In this document: one piece after another, positions 18,372 through 26,664 of the stretch | Layout of the letters: each line of letters starts with the position of its first letter | Position numbering within the stretch: position 1 is the stretch's first letter | Assembly: GCF_001050155.1 (NCBI RefSeq) | Contig: NZ_LFVY01000022.1 | Span: 17,648-81,647 of the forward strand | Source: Nitratireductor soli | Lineage (GTDB): Bacteria > Pseudomonadota > Alphaproteobacteria > Rhizobiales > Rhizobiaceae | Direction: 5' to 3' | Length of the DNA stretch: 64,000 nt | Notes under the pieces: generated by a model | What the model was told of the DNA's origin: nothing | Seen by the model: the letters and a program-made list of their open reading frames with translations, nothing else | Database searches by the model: none | Made by a program: the position numbers and the translations under genes

Positions 18372-20681
18372 ATGACCGTGATGACGCCAAAATTCGGCAT
18401 GGGCGCTTCCGTCCGCCGCAAGGAAGATGCTGCTTTCATCACCGGCAAGGGCCGCTATACGGACGATTTCTCGCCCGAGGGGACGCTGCATCTCTATGTG
18501 CTGCGTTCGCCGGTCGCCAAGGCCGGTTTCACCATCGCCTCCATCGAAGAGGCCAGCGCCGCGCCGGGCGTGCATCTGGTGCTGACGGGCGCCGATGTGG
18601 CGCATCTGGCCGATCTGAAGTCGGGCGCCATGCAGAAGCAGCCGGATGGCAGCCGCGCGCCGACGCGCGATATTCCGATTCTCTGCCGCGACCGGGTTCA
18701 CTATGTCGGCGACGCGGTGGCGCTGGTCGTCGCCGAAAGCCGCGCCCAGGCGCAGGACGCGGCCGAACTGATCGACATCGACTTCGAGGATGAGGAAGCC
18801 ATCGCCGGCACGGCCGGCGCGCTGGCTGACGGCGCGCCGCTGGTCTGGCCGGAACTCGGCACGAACCGCGCCTTCCAGTATCGGATCGGCGACAAGGACA
18901 AGACCGAAGCAGCCTTCGCCAGGGCCGCCCATGTGACGCGCGTCGCGTTCGTCAACAACCGGCTGGTCTGCAACTACATGGAGCCGCGCGCCGCCCTTGC
19001 CGAATGGCGCGATGATGAAAACCGCTTCGTGCTGACGACGGGTTCGCAGGGCGTTCACTCCATGCGCGGAATTTTGAGCCGCACCTTCGGCATCGATCCG
19101 GCCATGCTGCGCGTCATCACGCCCGACGTCGGCGGCGGGTTCGGTCCGAAAACCTTCGTCTACCGCGAATACGCCATGGTCATGGAGGCGGCCAAGCGCC
19201 TCGGCCGGCCGGTCAAGTGGACCGGTGACCGCAATGAGCATTTCATGACCGACGCGCAAGGCCGCGACAATGTGGTGGCGGCCGAGATGGCGCTTGACGA
19301 GGAAGGCCGGTTCCTCGGGTTGCGCGTCGACCTGACCGCCAATATGGGCGCCTACATCTCGCAATACGGCCCGTTCATCCCCTTTGTCGGCGCCTCCATG
19401 TCGACCGGCGTCTATGACATCCAGGCGCTCGACGTGACGATCAACGGCGTCTACACCAACACATGTCCGGTCGATGCCTATCGTGGCGCCGGGCGTCCCG
19501 AGGCGGCGTTCCTCTTGGAGAAGCTGGTCGACGCCTGTGCCCGCGACCTGGATCTCGGCCGCGAGGAAATCCGCCGCCGCAATTTCATCCGGCCCGAGCA
19601 GTTTCCCTACCGCACCCAGACGGGCCGCCTGTACGATGTTGGCGAGTTCGAGGCGCATATGGACTTGGCCATCGAGCGTTCGGGCTGGAACGATTTCGAC
19701 ACGCGGCTGGCGGCGTCGCGCAAGGCGGGCATGCTGCGCGGCATCGGCATGGCGACCTATATCGAGGCCTGCGCCTTCGCCGGCTCCGAACCCGCCCATG
19801 TGCGGCTGAATGGCGACGGCACGGTGACGGTGCTGATCGGCACCCAGTCGAACGGCCAGGGCCACGCCACCGCCTATGCGCAGTTCGTCGCCGACAAGCT
19901 CAATCTCGACATCGACAGGATCACCGTGCGCCAGGGCGACACGGACGAGCTCGCCTCCGGCGGCGGCACGGGCGGCTCGCGCTCGATCCCGCTCGGCGGT
20001 GTGTCGGCCGCCCGCGCCGGCGAGGATCTGGCCGAGAAGATCCGGCGGATCGCCGCCGATGAACTGGAAGCCTCGGTCGACGACATCGAGCTTGTCGATG
20101 GCGCCGCGCGCATCGTCGGCACCGACCGGCAGGTGGATTTCGCCGGCATCGCCAGGGCGGCCAAACAGCCGGAGGATTTGCAGGGCTTCGGCGAATTCGT
20201 CCAGGAGGAGGCGACCTATCCCAATGGCACCCACATCTGCGAGGTCGAGATCGACCCGGCGACGGGCAAGGTGAACGTCTTGGACTATTGGATCGTCGAC
20301 GATTTCGGCGCGACCGTGAATCCGATTCTCCTGGCCGGCCAGGTGCATGGCGGCGTCGCGCAGGGGCTTGGCCAGGCCTTGACCGAGGACACCGTCTATT
20401 CGGAAGACGGGCAGTTGGTGACGGCCAGCTTCATGGACTATGCCATGCCGCGCGCCGACGATCTGCCTTTCATCCATTTCGAGACGCGCAACGTGCCGTC
20501 CACCACCAACGCGCTGGGCATCAAGGGGGCGGGCGAGGCCGGCACCATCGGCGCCACGCCGGCGGTGCTGAATGCCGTCACCGATGCGCTGTACCGCGCC
20601 CATGGCGTGCGCCACATCGACATGCCGACGACGCCGTCGCGCGTCTGGCAGGCAATCCAGGAGGCCAGCGGCGGATTGTGA
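18372..20681 (+). CDS. Xanthine dehydrogenase-family molybdopterin-binding subunit (CoxL-like, form II)
   Basis: A 769-residue molybdenum-cofactor subunit of the xanthine oxidase/aldehyde oxidoreductase/CO dehydrogenase family. The N-terminal hammerhead domain (RRKEDAAFITGKGRYTDDF) is followed by cofactor-binding segments (GGGFGPK, GQGHATAYAQ, GGTGGSRS) and the conserved catalytic glutamate in KGAGEAGTIGA. The active-site loop reads AYRGAGRPE, the form II signature, not the AYXCSFR of true CO dehydrogenase, so CO oxidation should not be assumed. The ATG at 18372 has AGAAGG upstream; an open frame from 18273 exists but is less likely. No FAD-binding or 2Fe-2S subunit gene is adjacent, so its electron-transfer partners must be encoded elsewhere. 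Confidence 0.9.
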   Translation: MTVMTPKFGMGASVRRKEDAAFITGKGRYTDDFSPEGTLHLYVLRSPVAKAGFTIASIEEASAAPGVHLVLTGADVAHLADLKSGAMQKQPDGSRAPTRDIPILCRDRVHYVGDAVALVVAESRAQAQDAAELIDIDFEDEEAIAGTAGALADGAPLVWPELGTNRAFQYRIGDKDKTEAAFARAAHVTRVAFVNNRLVCNYMEPRAALAEWRDDENRFVLTTGSQGVHSMRGILSRTFGIDPAMLRVITPDVGGGFGPKTFVYREYAMVMEAAKRLGRPVKWTGDRNEHFMTDAQGRDNVVAAEMALDEEGRFLGLRVDLTANMGAYISQYGPFIPFVGASMSTGVYDIQALDVTINGVYTNTCPVDAYRGAGRPEAAFLLEKLVDACARDLDLGREEIRRRNFIRPEQFPYRTQTGRLYDVGEFEAHMDLAIERSGWNDFDTRLAASRKAGMLRGIGMATYIEACAFAGSEPAHVRLNGDGTVTVLIGTQSNGQGHATAYAQFVADKLNLDIDRITVRQGDTDELASGGGTGGSRSIPLGGVSAARAGEDLAEKIRRIAADELEASVDDIELVDGAARIVGTDRQVDFAGIARAAKQPEDLQGFGEFVQEEATYPNGTHICEVEIDPATGKVNVLDYWIVDDFGATVNPILLAGQVHGGVAQGLGQALTEDTVYSEDGQLVTASFMDYAMPRADDLPFIHFETRNVPSTTNALGIKGAGEAGTIGATPAVLNAVTDALYRAHGVRHIDMPTTPSRVWQAIQEASGGL

Positions 20682-20746
20682 GCAACCCTCTCTTATGCAT
20701 CTCGCCGCTCCGCGCGGTGCGCGCCGCTCCGACAAGGTCGTAGATC

Positions 20747-21700
20747 ATGCCCGCCGTGACGGAACTTGGCGTCGAACGCCGGCCTCTTCTGGGCATCGCG
20801 CTAAAAATCGTTTCGGTTTCCATCTTTGTCGTCATGTCATCGCTGATCAAGTCAGCGGGAACGGTGCCGGCGGGCCAGATCGTCTTCTTCCGATCGTTCT
20901 TTGCCATCTTTCCGATCCTTGCCATGCTCGCCTGGCGGCGTGAATTGGCAACGGCCTTCCGCACCACGCATCCCGTCAGCCACATCATGCGCGGCCTGGT
21001 CGGCGTCACCGCCATGGGGCTCGGCTTTTTCGGCCTGACCCGCCTGCCATTGCCCGATGCGATCACCCTCAACTATGCGCAGCCTCTCATCGTCGTCGTC
21101 TTCTCTGCCGTCTTCATGGGCGAGGTGGTCCGCATATACCGCTGGAGCGCCGTGGCGGTCGGCTTCATCGGCGTCGTCGTCATCGCCTGGCCCAAACTGA
21201 CGCTGCTCACGGGTGGCGCCGGGCTTGGCTCGGGGCAGGCGGTTGGCGTCATCGCCATCCTGTGTGCGGCCGCCGGTTCCTCGGTTGCCATGCTTTTGGT
21301 GCGCAAATTGGTGCAGACCGAGAAGACCGCGACCATCGTTCTGTGGTTTTCGGTGACGGCGACGATCCTGGCGCTGTTTTCCATTCCGTTCGGCTGGGCC
21401 GATCTGTCGCGCGATCAATATCTGGCGCTCGCCGGCGCCGGCGTGTGCGGTGGCGTGGCGCAGATCCTGATGACCGAATGCTACCGCCACGCCGAGTTGT
21501 CGACCATCGCGCCGTTCGAATACACTTCGATGATCCTCGCCATCATCGTCGGGTACTTCGTCTTTGGCGACATCCCGACGCTGTACACGCTGATCGGCGG
21601 CGCCATCGTCATCGGCGCCGGCCTGTTCATCATCTGGCGCGAACGCCAGCTCGGCCTGAAGAACCTTGCCGCCCGGCGCTTCGTGCCGCCGAGCTCATGA
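20747..21700 (+). CDS. DMT-superfamily (EamA) transporter
   Basis: A 317-residue inner membrane protein with about ten hydrophobic segments in two EamA repeats (the first from about residue 12, the second from about 165 with VGVIAILCAAAGSSVAMLLVRKL). Such proteins export or import small metabolites; the substrate cannot be told from sequence. It follows the molybdoenzyme gene by 65 bp on the same strand and may be co-transcribed. Its 3-prime end overlaps the stop region of the convergent XRE regulator by 6 bp. Confidence 0.9.
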   Translation: MPAVTELGVERRPLLGIALKIVSVSIFVVMSSLIKSAGTVPAGQIVFFRSFFAIFPILAMLAWRRELATAFRTTHPVSHIMRGLVGVTAMGLGFFGLTRLPLPDAITLNYAQPLIVVVFSAVFMGEVVRIYRWSAVAVGFIGVVVIAWPKLTLLTGGAGLGSGQAVGVIAILCAAAGSSVAMLLVRKLVQTEKTATIVLWFSVTATILALFSIPFGWADLSRDQYLALAGAGVCGGVAQILMTECYRHAELSTIAPFEYTSMILAIIVGYFVFGDIPTLYTLIGGAIVIGAGLFIIWRERQLGLKNLAARRFVPPSS

Positions 21701-22504
21701 GGATTTGTCCTGCAGCCGGCGCAGATAGGCCGCCGTTGCCGCGTCTGTCGGGAAAAAGCTCTCGATCGCCAGTTCCGACAGGCTGACATCGAGGGGCGTG
21801 CCGAAAACGGTGGTGGTCGTGATGAACGACAAATCCTCTCCGCCCAGCCGAAGGCGCAGGGGGATCGCGATGCGCTCGGCTTCGTCGGGTCGTGGCTGCG
21901 GTCCCGTATTGCGCGTCGGATAGGCGGCAAGCTCCTTCTCCAGCGCAGCGAGTTCAGGATCGGCATAACGATCGTTCAACGCGCGCAACCGTTCGAGCGC
22001 ATGGGCTCGCCATGCCTCCAGATTGAGGATGCACGGCGCCAGTCCTTCCGGGTGCAGGCTGAGACGCAGGACATTGACCGGCGGCCGCAGCAGGTCGGCG
22101 TTCCGCACGCCTTCGAGAAACGGCATGATCGCCGTGTTGGCGGCGATCATCGTCCAGTGCCGGTCGATCGCGAGGGCCGGATTGGGCGCATGTCCGTTCA
22201 GCACGAGTTGCACGGCGTCCATGGCCGGCTTCAGGGCCGGGTCATCCAGCGACCGCTCGGAAAAGCTTGGCGCATAGCCGGCCGCCAGCAGCAGGCGGTT
22301 GCGCTGCCTGAGCGGCATCGACAGGCAGTCCGACAGGTGCAGGACCATCTCGCGCGACGGCGCGGAGCGGCCGCTCTCGACGAAGCTCAAATGGCGCTGC
22401 GAGATGCCCGCTTCGAGCGCCAGGTGCAATTGGCTCATGCGCCGGCGCTGCCGCCATTCGCGCAACAGGTCGCCGATGCCCTCGGTGGAGCGTGTCTTTA
22501 CCAT
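21695..22504 (-). CDS. XRE-family regulator with MmyB-like sensor domain
   Basis: A 269-residue transcription factor. The N-terminal helix-turn-helix (about residues 10-65) contains RRMSQLHLALEAGISQRHLS and FVESGRSAPSREMVLHLS. The remainder matches the MmyB-like ligand-binding domain typical of this subfamily (LNGHAPNPALAIDRHWTMI...NVLRLSLHPEGL). The start is ATG 22504 (MVKTRSTEG); ATG 22513 is an alternative. The gene is divergent from the small membrane protein at 22652, with an inverted repeat between them, so it probably controls itself and that gene. The ligand is unknown. Confidence 0.88.
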   Translation of the reverse strand: MVKTRSTEGIGDLLREWRQRRRMSQLHLALEAGISQRHLSFVESGRSAPSREMVLHLSDCLSMPLRQRNRLLLAAGYAPSFSERSLDDPALKPAMDAVQLVLNGHAPNPALAIDRHWTMIAANTAIMPFLEGVRNADLLRPPVNVLRLSLHPEGLAPCILNLEAWRAHALERLRALNDRYADPELAALEKELAAYPTRNTGPQPRPDEAERIAIPLRLRLGGEDLSFITTTTVFGTPLDVSLSELAIESFFPTDAATAAYLRRLQDKSS

Positions 22505-22548
22505 CCTGATCATGCGGGCAAGGTTAGCGCATCGCAATGAACGTTTCC

Positions 22549-22565
22549 ATTACCTCACGCGTAAT
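22549..22565. promoter_or_regulatory. Candidate operator between XRE regulator and membrane protein
   Basis: The inverted repeat ATTAC-CTCACGC-GTAAT lies in the 147-bp divergent intergenic region, where an operator for the adjacent XRE regulator would be expected. Seen once only; function inferred from position. Confidence 0.4.
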
Positions 22566-22651
22566 CGCCAGCAGGCGCAAACCGGCGCACCCTGCGACAT
22601 CGCCCGACCGATCGGGCGGGAAACTCAAACCATGACCGAGGAGTTTTTGAC

Positions 22652-23056
22652 ATGCCGCTTGCCATCTCACCGTTCTTGCGCAGGGTCCTTTTCATCGATG
22701 CAGCCGTCAGCGGCGCCGCAGCCCTGCTGCTGCTTCTGGGGGCGGGTTTGCTGGAGCCGCTTCTCGGCCTGCCGCAGGCGCTGATGTTCTGGGCCGGAGC
22801 GATCCTGGTTCCGTTCGTCGCGCTGCTGCTGGTCGTTGCCCGCCGCCAGCACGCGCCGCGCCTTCTCCTGCTCGATATCGTCATCGCCAACGCGCTCTGG
22901 GTGGTCGCCAGCTTCGCCCTGCTGGCCGCCGGAGGCATTGCCCCCACCGTGTTGGGTGTAGCGTTCGTCGTCGCGCAGGCCCTGGCGGTGGCGTTGTTCG
23001 CCATGCTTCAGTGCGCTGGCCTGAGGTCTTCGCCCCGCCATGACGCCGCCGCCTGA
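22652..23056 (+). CDS. Four-helix integral membrane protein, unknown function
   Basis: A 134-residue, very hydrophobic protein with about four membrane segments (for example SGAAALLLLLGAGLLEPLLG, FWAGAILVPFVALLLVVA, LLLDIVIANALWVVASFALLA and PTVLGVAFVVAQALAVALFAML). I do not recognise a named family beyond a general similarity to small conserved inner membrane proteins. A Shine-Dalgarno-like GAGG precedes the ATG. It is divergent from the XRE regulator and is its likely target. Confidence 0.75.
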   Translation: MPLAISPFLRRVLFIDAAVSGAAALLLLLGAGLLEPLLGLPQALMFWAGAILVPFVALLLVVARRQHAPRLLLLDIVIANALWVVASFALLAAGGIAPTVLGVAFVVAQALAVALFAMLQCAGLRSSPRHDAAA

Positions 23057-23060
23057 GCGC

Positions 23061-23095
23061 CGTTACCCCCTTGCCGGTCAGGCAAGGGGGTAACG
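23061..23095. terminator. Bidirectional hairpin between convergent genes
   Basis: CGTTACCCCCTTGCC pairs perfectly with GGCAAGGGGGTAACG over a 5-nt loop, midway between two convergent genes (ends at 23056 and 23127). A 15-bp GC-rich stem in this position is very probably a terminator for both strands, although no T-run follows. Confidence 0.75.
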
Positions 23096-23126
23096 GGGGA
23101 ATGCTCCGCTAAACCCGATCGTAGTG

Positions 23127-24032
23127 CTAGAATCCACCCTGCGGGCTCGACCACAGCGTGCCGGTGCGCTCTTCGTCTTTCAGGCTTGTCGAGCCGAAAT
23201 GATACCTGAAGCCCACCAGCAATCCGTGCGATTTGCCGCTGATATCGGCTCCGCCGTCGTCCTTGCCCGACAGGTTTTCGAAGCGATAGCCGCCAAAGGC
23301 GCTGACGGGGACTTGCGACAGGCGGTAATGGGCGATGGTTGCCACGGAGAACCCGTTCGCCCTGGCATCGTCGGCGCGCCAGTGTTTTATCGCACCTTCG
23401 AGATCGAGGCGCAGATTGTCGCTGAGATAGTAGCGCGCCCCGGCCTTCGCCGAAGCTTCATCCAGGTCCGCCTCGTCAAGGAATATCTTGCCGGCGCCGG
23501 CCTGGGCGAAAAGCGTTGTCCGGCTAAGGAAATAAGCCGCTTCCAGCCCGCCGGAAAACGCCGTCATATCCTGATCGAAATCGAGTGCGGCCAGTTGCGA
23601 CAGCGTTCTCGAGCCGGCGCGCGCCGTCCCGACATAGGCACCGACCGCGTATTTCTCCGGTCGTCGGAAATAACCGTGTGCCGTGCCTGAAACGGCATCG
23701 GCCGAAACGCCGTCCAGATTGACCCTCCGGTAAAGGCCGTCGAGCTGAATGTTCCAGCCGTCGCCGATCTCGCGGTTGGCCACGCCGCGCAGTTGCCAGA
23801 GCGAGCCCGTATTGTCGGCGCCGTCGAAATCGCCGCTCGTCGCGCTCTGGCTGAATTCTGCGAACCCCGAAGCCCCTGTGCGGATATCGATCAGCGGAGG
23901 CAGCTTGTCGAACGCATCGTTGCGCTCCGGCGGTGTGGGAACCGTCAGGTCGGCGCCGATGGCAGGCGGGATGTTGTTGAGGAAAAAGACAAATAACAGA
24001 ACGCGCCCCCCGGAAGCTACGCGAACGCACAT
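23127..24032 (-). CDS. Outer membrane beta-barrel protein, unknown function
   Basis: A 301-residue exported protein. A signal peptide (GRVLLFVFFLNNIPPAIGA) is followed by alternating amphipathic strands typical of a barrel (for example GWNIQLDGLYRRVNLDG, AGARYYLSDNLRLDLEG, VSAFGGYRFENLSG, GLLVGFRYHFGS), and the chain ends in phenylalanine (PQGGF), as expected for BAM substrates. The start ATG has CGGAG upstream. It appears monocistronic and convergent with the gene at 22652. No specific family was recognised. Confidence 0.75.
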   Translation of the reverse strand: MCVRVASGGRVLLFVFFLNNIPPAIGADLTVPTPPERNDAFDKLPPLIDIRTGASGFAEFSQSATSGDFDGADNTGSLWQLRGVANREIGDGWNIQLDGLYRRVNLDGVSADAVSGTAHGYFRRPEKYAVGAYVGTARAGSRTLSQLAALDFDQDMTAFSGGLEAAYFLSRTTLFAQAGAGKIFLDEADLDEASAKAGARYYLSDNLRLDLEGAIKHWRADDARANGFSVATIAHYRLSQVPVSAFGGYRFENLSGKDDGGADISGKSHGLLVGFRYHFGSTSLKDEERTGTLWSSPQGGF

Positions 24033-24115
24033 GTTCGTCTCCGGGATAGAGGTTGAGGCGCAACTGTGCCGGCAACGCGGTTAAGTTGGGGTTAAACGGA
24101 GCGTAAACGGGAAGG

Positions 24116-24976
24116 TCAGCCCTTCAGGCTCGCTTCCAGCTTCTGTTTGATCGCGAGGAAATCGCGCCAGGCGAGCATCTTGTGCGCCGGGTTGCGCAAC
24201 AGATAGGCCGGATGCAGCGTCGGCATGGTCGGGATCTGCAGGCCCGAAGGCGTTTCATGCACGGCCCAGGTGCCGCGCATGCGCATGATGCCGGTTTGCG
24301 TGCGCAGCAGCAGCTTCGTCGATGGATTGCCCAGCGTGACGAGAATCTTCGGTGCTACCAGTTCGATATGCCGCTCGATGAAGGGGCGGCAGATCTCGGT
24401 TTCGAGCGGCGAGGGGTCGCGATTGCCTGGCGGACGCCAGGCGATGACGTTCGAGATGTAGACGGAGCTTCGGTCGAGACCGATCGCCGCCAGGATGCGG
24501 TCGAGCAGTTTTCCCGAACGACCGACGAAGGGCAGGCCCTGAATGTCCTCGTCGCGGCCCGGCGCCTCGCCGACGAACATGATCGGCGCCTGCGGATTGC
24601 CGTCGGCGAACACGGTGTTCTTCGCCGTGGTTTTCAGATTGCAGCCGTCGAACGCTTCGAGCTGCGCGCGCAGTTCCTCGAGGCTTGCGGCGCTTGCGGC
24701 GATCTCGCGTGCGCGCGCCGCCTGCGCGTCGTCGGGGACGGCGGCGGTCGGTGCGACGGGCGCCGGTCGGGACGGCTGCTTCCGGTGGGCTTGCTGACTG
24801 GGGGCTGTTTGGCCCTGCGTCTGGGGCGCTTGCGGTGCCTGTGGTCGGCTGGCGGCACGCTGCTCGGCCTCCAGCCGCGTCTCGTCGAAACGGTCGGCTG
24901 GCGCGTCCCATAGGGGCTCGTCCACGCCGGCATCGGCGTAAAACGTCAGAAGCTCCCTGAGACCTGCGGAATCCAT
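24116..24976 (-). CDS. Uracil-DNA glycosylase, type 4-like, cysteine-poor variant
   Basis: A 286-residue DNA repair enzyme that removes uracil from DNA. The C-terminal catalytic domain has the family motifs MFVGEAPGRDEDIQGLPFVG, SNVIAWRPPGNRDP and PTLHPAYLLRNPAHK. An N-terminal extension (about residues 40-105) is rich in Ala, Pro and Gln and probably unstructured. Only two cysteines occur in the whole protein (in FDGCNL and TEICRPF), fewer than the four that bind 4Fe-4S in classical type 4 enzymes. The start is ATG 24976 (MDSAGLRELL); the frame stays open upstream, but the shorter form matches relatives. Confidence 0.92.
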   Translation of the reverse strand: MDSAGLRELLTFYADAGVDEPLWDAPADRFDETRLEAEQRAASRPQAPQAPQTQGQTAPSQQAHRKQPSRPAPVAPTAAVPDDAQAARAREIAASAASLEELRAQLEAFDGCNLKTTAKNTVFADGNPQAPIMFVGEAPGRDEDIQGLPFVGRSGKLLDRILAAIGLDRSSVYISNVIAWRPPGNRDPSPLETEICRPFIERHIELVAPKILVTLGNPSTKLLLRTQTGIMRMRGTWAVHETPSGLQIPTMPTLHPAYLLRNPAHKMLAWRDFLAIKQKLEASLKG

Positions 24977-25101
24977 TCCGGCCTGTTCCTGTTTGCGCTT
25001 GGAGACTGTTCGAGAATGCGCCGCGTCAGATGCCCGCGCATTAGAATGATCAAACGGCCTCGGAGGCCGCACTGTCTTCCGCTTTCACCGCCGATGCAAG
25101 T

Positions 25102-25674
25102 TCACGACGATGGAATGCGCGGATCCTGCACCAGATAAAAGATCGGCTGCGGCGTGAGATCGGTGATCAGCAGGCGGAACATCACGGTTTCGCCCGGATC
25201 GACCTTGCCCTCCTGAAACAGGAGCCGGTCATAGGGTTCGAATTTGTTGTCATAGGCGGCAAAACGGCTGGACCCCAGGTTCCTTTGCCCGACTTCGCGC
25301 TGGTTGAACGACAGCCCGTCGCCATAGACGCTGGGCTGGCCGCGCTCTTCCTGCAGTTCGAATTCGAACTCGATCCAGGCGAGCCCGCTGCCATTGATCG
25401 TCTCGATCTCCATATAGAGAAAGCCTTCGCCGGAGCGTTCGTCGGCCGCATAGCGGGAAACATCCCCGGTGGTACGGATCACCAGAACCACCGCCGCCGT
25501 GGTCGACAATTCCTGCGTCAGGATCACCGGATCGGTGCGCGTCCCGCTGCCCTCCACGGCGCGAATGCGGAACCCGCCCAATTCGTCGGAAAAGGAATAG
25601 CTGCCGGCATGCCAGCGCCCGTCATCGCCCGGTCCGGCGCCGAGGAGCAGCGCAAGCAGCGGCATGAGGAGCAT
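25102..25674 (-). CDS. Conserved exported protein, unknown function
   Basis: A 190-residue protein with an N-terminal signal-like segment (MLLMPLLALLLGAG) and a mixed alpha/beta globular part (for example GEGFLYMEIETINGSGLAWIEFEFELQEE and ETVMFRLLITDLTPQPIFYLVQDP). I do not recognise the family. The ATG at 25674 has no close Shine-Dalgarno; an in-frame CTG at 25692 is 7 nt from GGGAGG and would extend the signal peptide by six residues (LPRIAP), so the true start may be non-canonical. It is followed on the same strand by the uracil-DNA glycosylase gene (125-bp gap). Confidence 0.7.
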   Translation of the reverse strand: MLLMPLLALLLGAGPGDDGRWHAGSYSFSDELGGFRIRAVEGSGTRTDPVILTQELSTTAAVVLVIRTTGDVSRYAADERSGEGFLYMEIETINGSGLAWIEFEFELQEERGQPSVYGDGLSFNQREVGQRNLGSSRFAAYDNKFEPYDRLLFQEGKVDPGETVMFRLLITDLTPQPIFYLVQDPRIPSS

Positions 25675-25767
25675 TGGCGCGATGCGGGGCAGGGCGGTTC
25701 CTCCCTTGGTCGCCCCATTCTACCGCCAATACGGGTGCAGGAAAATCGGAATCGCCGCAGCGGCGGC

Positions 25768-26367
25768 TCAGCCGCCAACCTGCCAGCGCGAGATGGCCTC
25801 GGACGGGTGGACCAACTGCAGGATGTTGAGCGTCAGATTGTCTCTGATCATGTATGCCATGAAGATCTCCGTCACCACCACCAGGACGACGCTCAGCCAG
25901 ACCGGCGAGACGCGCGCCACGAGGAACCCGAACATCGCGGCGAACGTGTCCGACAGCGAATTGAGGATGCTGTCGCCGAAATAGCCCTCCGCAAGCGCCG
26001 ACTGACGGTAGCGGTCGATCACCGCCGGCGTGTTCTCCGCCATTTCCCAGGCCGCTTCCACGCCGACCGCCAGCGCCAGCCGCAGCCCCATCGGCAGGCG
26101 CGGCGCGACAAGCCAGAGAATGACGTAGAAGATCAGCCCGTGCAGCACGTGCGAATAGCTGTACCAGTCGGTGATGTGCTGCGAGGTCTCGGGGCCGGAG
26201 GCCTCCGGATACCATAGTTTGACCGTACCGCAATCGCAGATCGCCGGATGGCCCATGATCACCAGAAATGCCGTTTGCACGGCAAGAATGCCGGCGATGA
26301 GGATGGTGCAGGCAAGCGCCGGGCTTTGCCGGTATGTCCTGATGATCCAATTGCCCTGCTGATCCAA
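25768..26367 (-). CDS. UPF0314/DUF2585 membrane protein
   Basis: A 199-residue integral membrane protein of the DUF2585 (UPF0314) family, conserved in Hyphomicrobiales and without known function. Membrane segments include LACTILIAGILAVQTAFLVIM, HVLHGLIFYVILWLVAPRL and WLSVVLVVVTEIFMAYMI. Family hallmarks are visible as HPAICDCGTVKLWYP, HITDWYSYSHVLHG and NLTLNILQLVHPS. It precedes the exported-protein gene on the same strand (93-bp gap). Confidence 0.88.
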   Translation of the reverse strand: MDQQGNWIIRTYRQSPALACTILIAGILAVQTAFLVIMGHPAICDCGTVKLWYPEASGPETSQHITDWYSYSHVLHGLIFYVILWLVAPRLPMGLRLALAVGVEAAWEMAENTPAVIDRYRQSALAEGYFGDSILNSLSDTFAAMFGFLVARVSPVWLSVVLVVVTEIFMAYMIRDNLTLNILQLVHPSEAISRWQVGG

Positions 26368-26460
26368 ATCCTTGGCCTCCCGACTGGCTTCGATCCGCCA
26401 GTTTGCGCCGATTCGCCTCGCCGCGTGAAATCGCTTCTCGAAGGAACTGCATGCATGATA

Positions 26461-26482
26461 TTGACGTTTACGTTAAAGTAAT
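26461..26482. promoter_or_regulatory. Candidate operator upstream of ETF-QO
   Basis: An AT-rich site, beginning TTGACGTTTACGTTAAAG, stands out from its GC-rich surroundings between the DUF2585 gene and ETF-QO. It resembles the TTTACGTTTACGTAAA-style sites of MerR-family LiuR regulators of branched-chain amino acid use, and shares ACGT(A/T)AAAGTAAT with 35283-35304. Assignment is tentative. The rest of 26368-26664 holds no gene that I can support. Confidence 0.35.
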
Positions 26483-26664
26483 AAGAATGGTGGCCGGGGC
26501 GATAGACGCGCGGTGTCGTTTTCGACGGTTTCGCGGCTAGCGGGGATGCGCTATAGCGCGGTCATCGAAAGCTTTTCCGGCAAGAGGGCCATGGCGTGTC
26601 CCCCGGGAGCAGGGATCGGTTTGGTGCGGCAGAAGCCAAGGCCATGAAATCAGCGGAGGGTTGA

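Noticed and set aside
18372..20681. Aerobic carbon monoxide dehydrogenase large subunit
   Set aside because: The active-site loop is AYRGAGR, not the AYXCSFR loop of form I enzymes, and coxM/coxS are not adjacent.
18177..20735. An 852-codon minus-strand open frame
   Set aside because: Exact antisense of the CoxL-like gene; the low-complexity composition rich in R, G, A and H is typical of a shadow frame.
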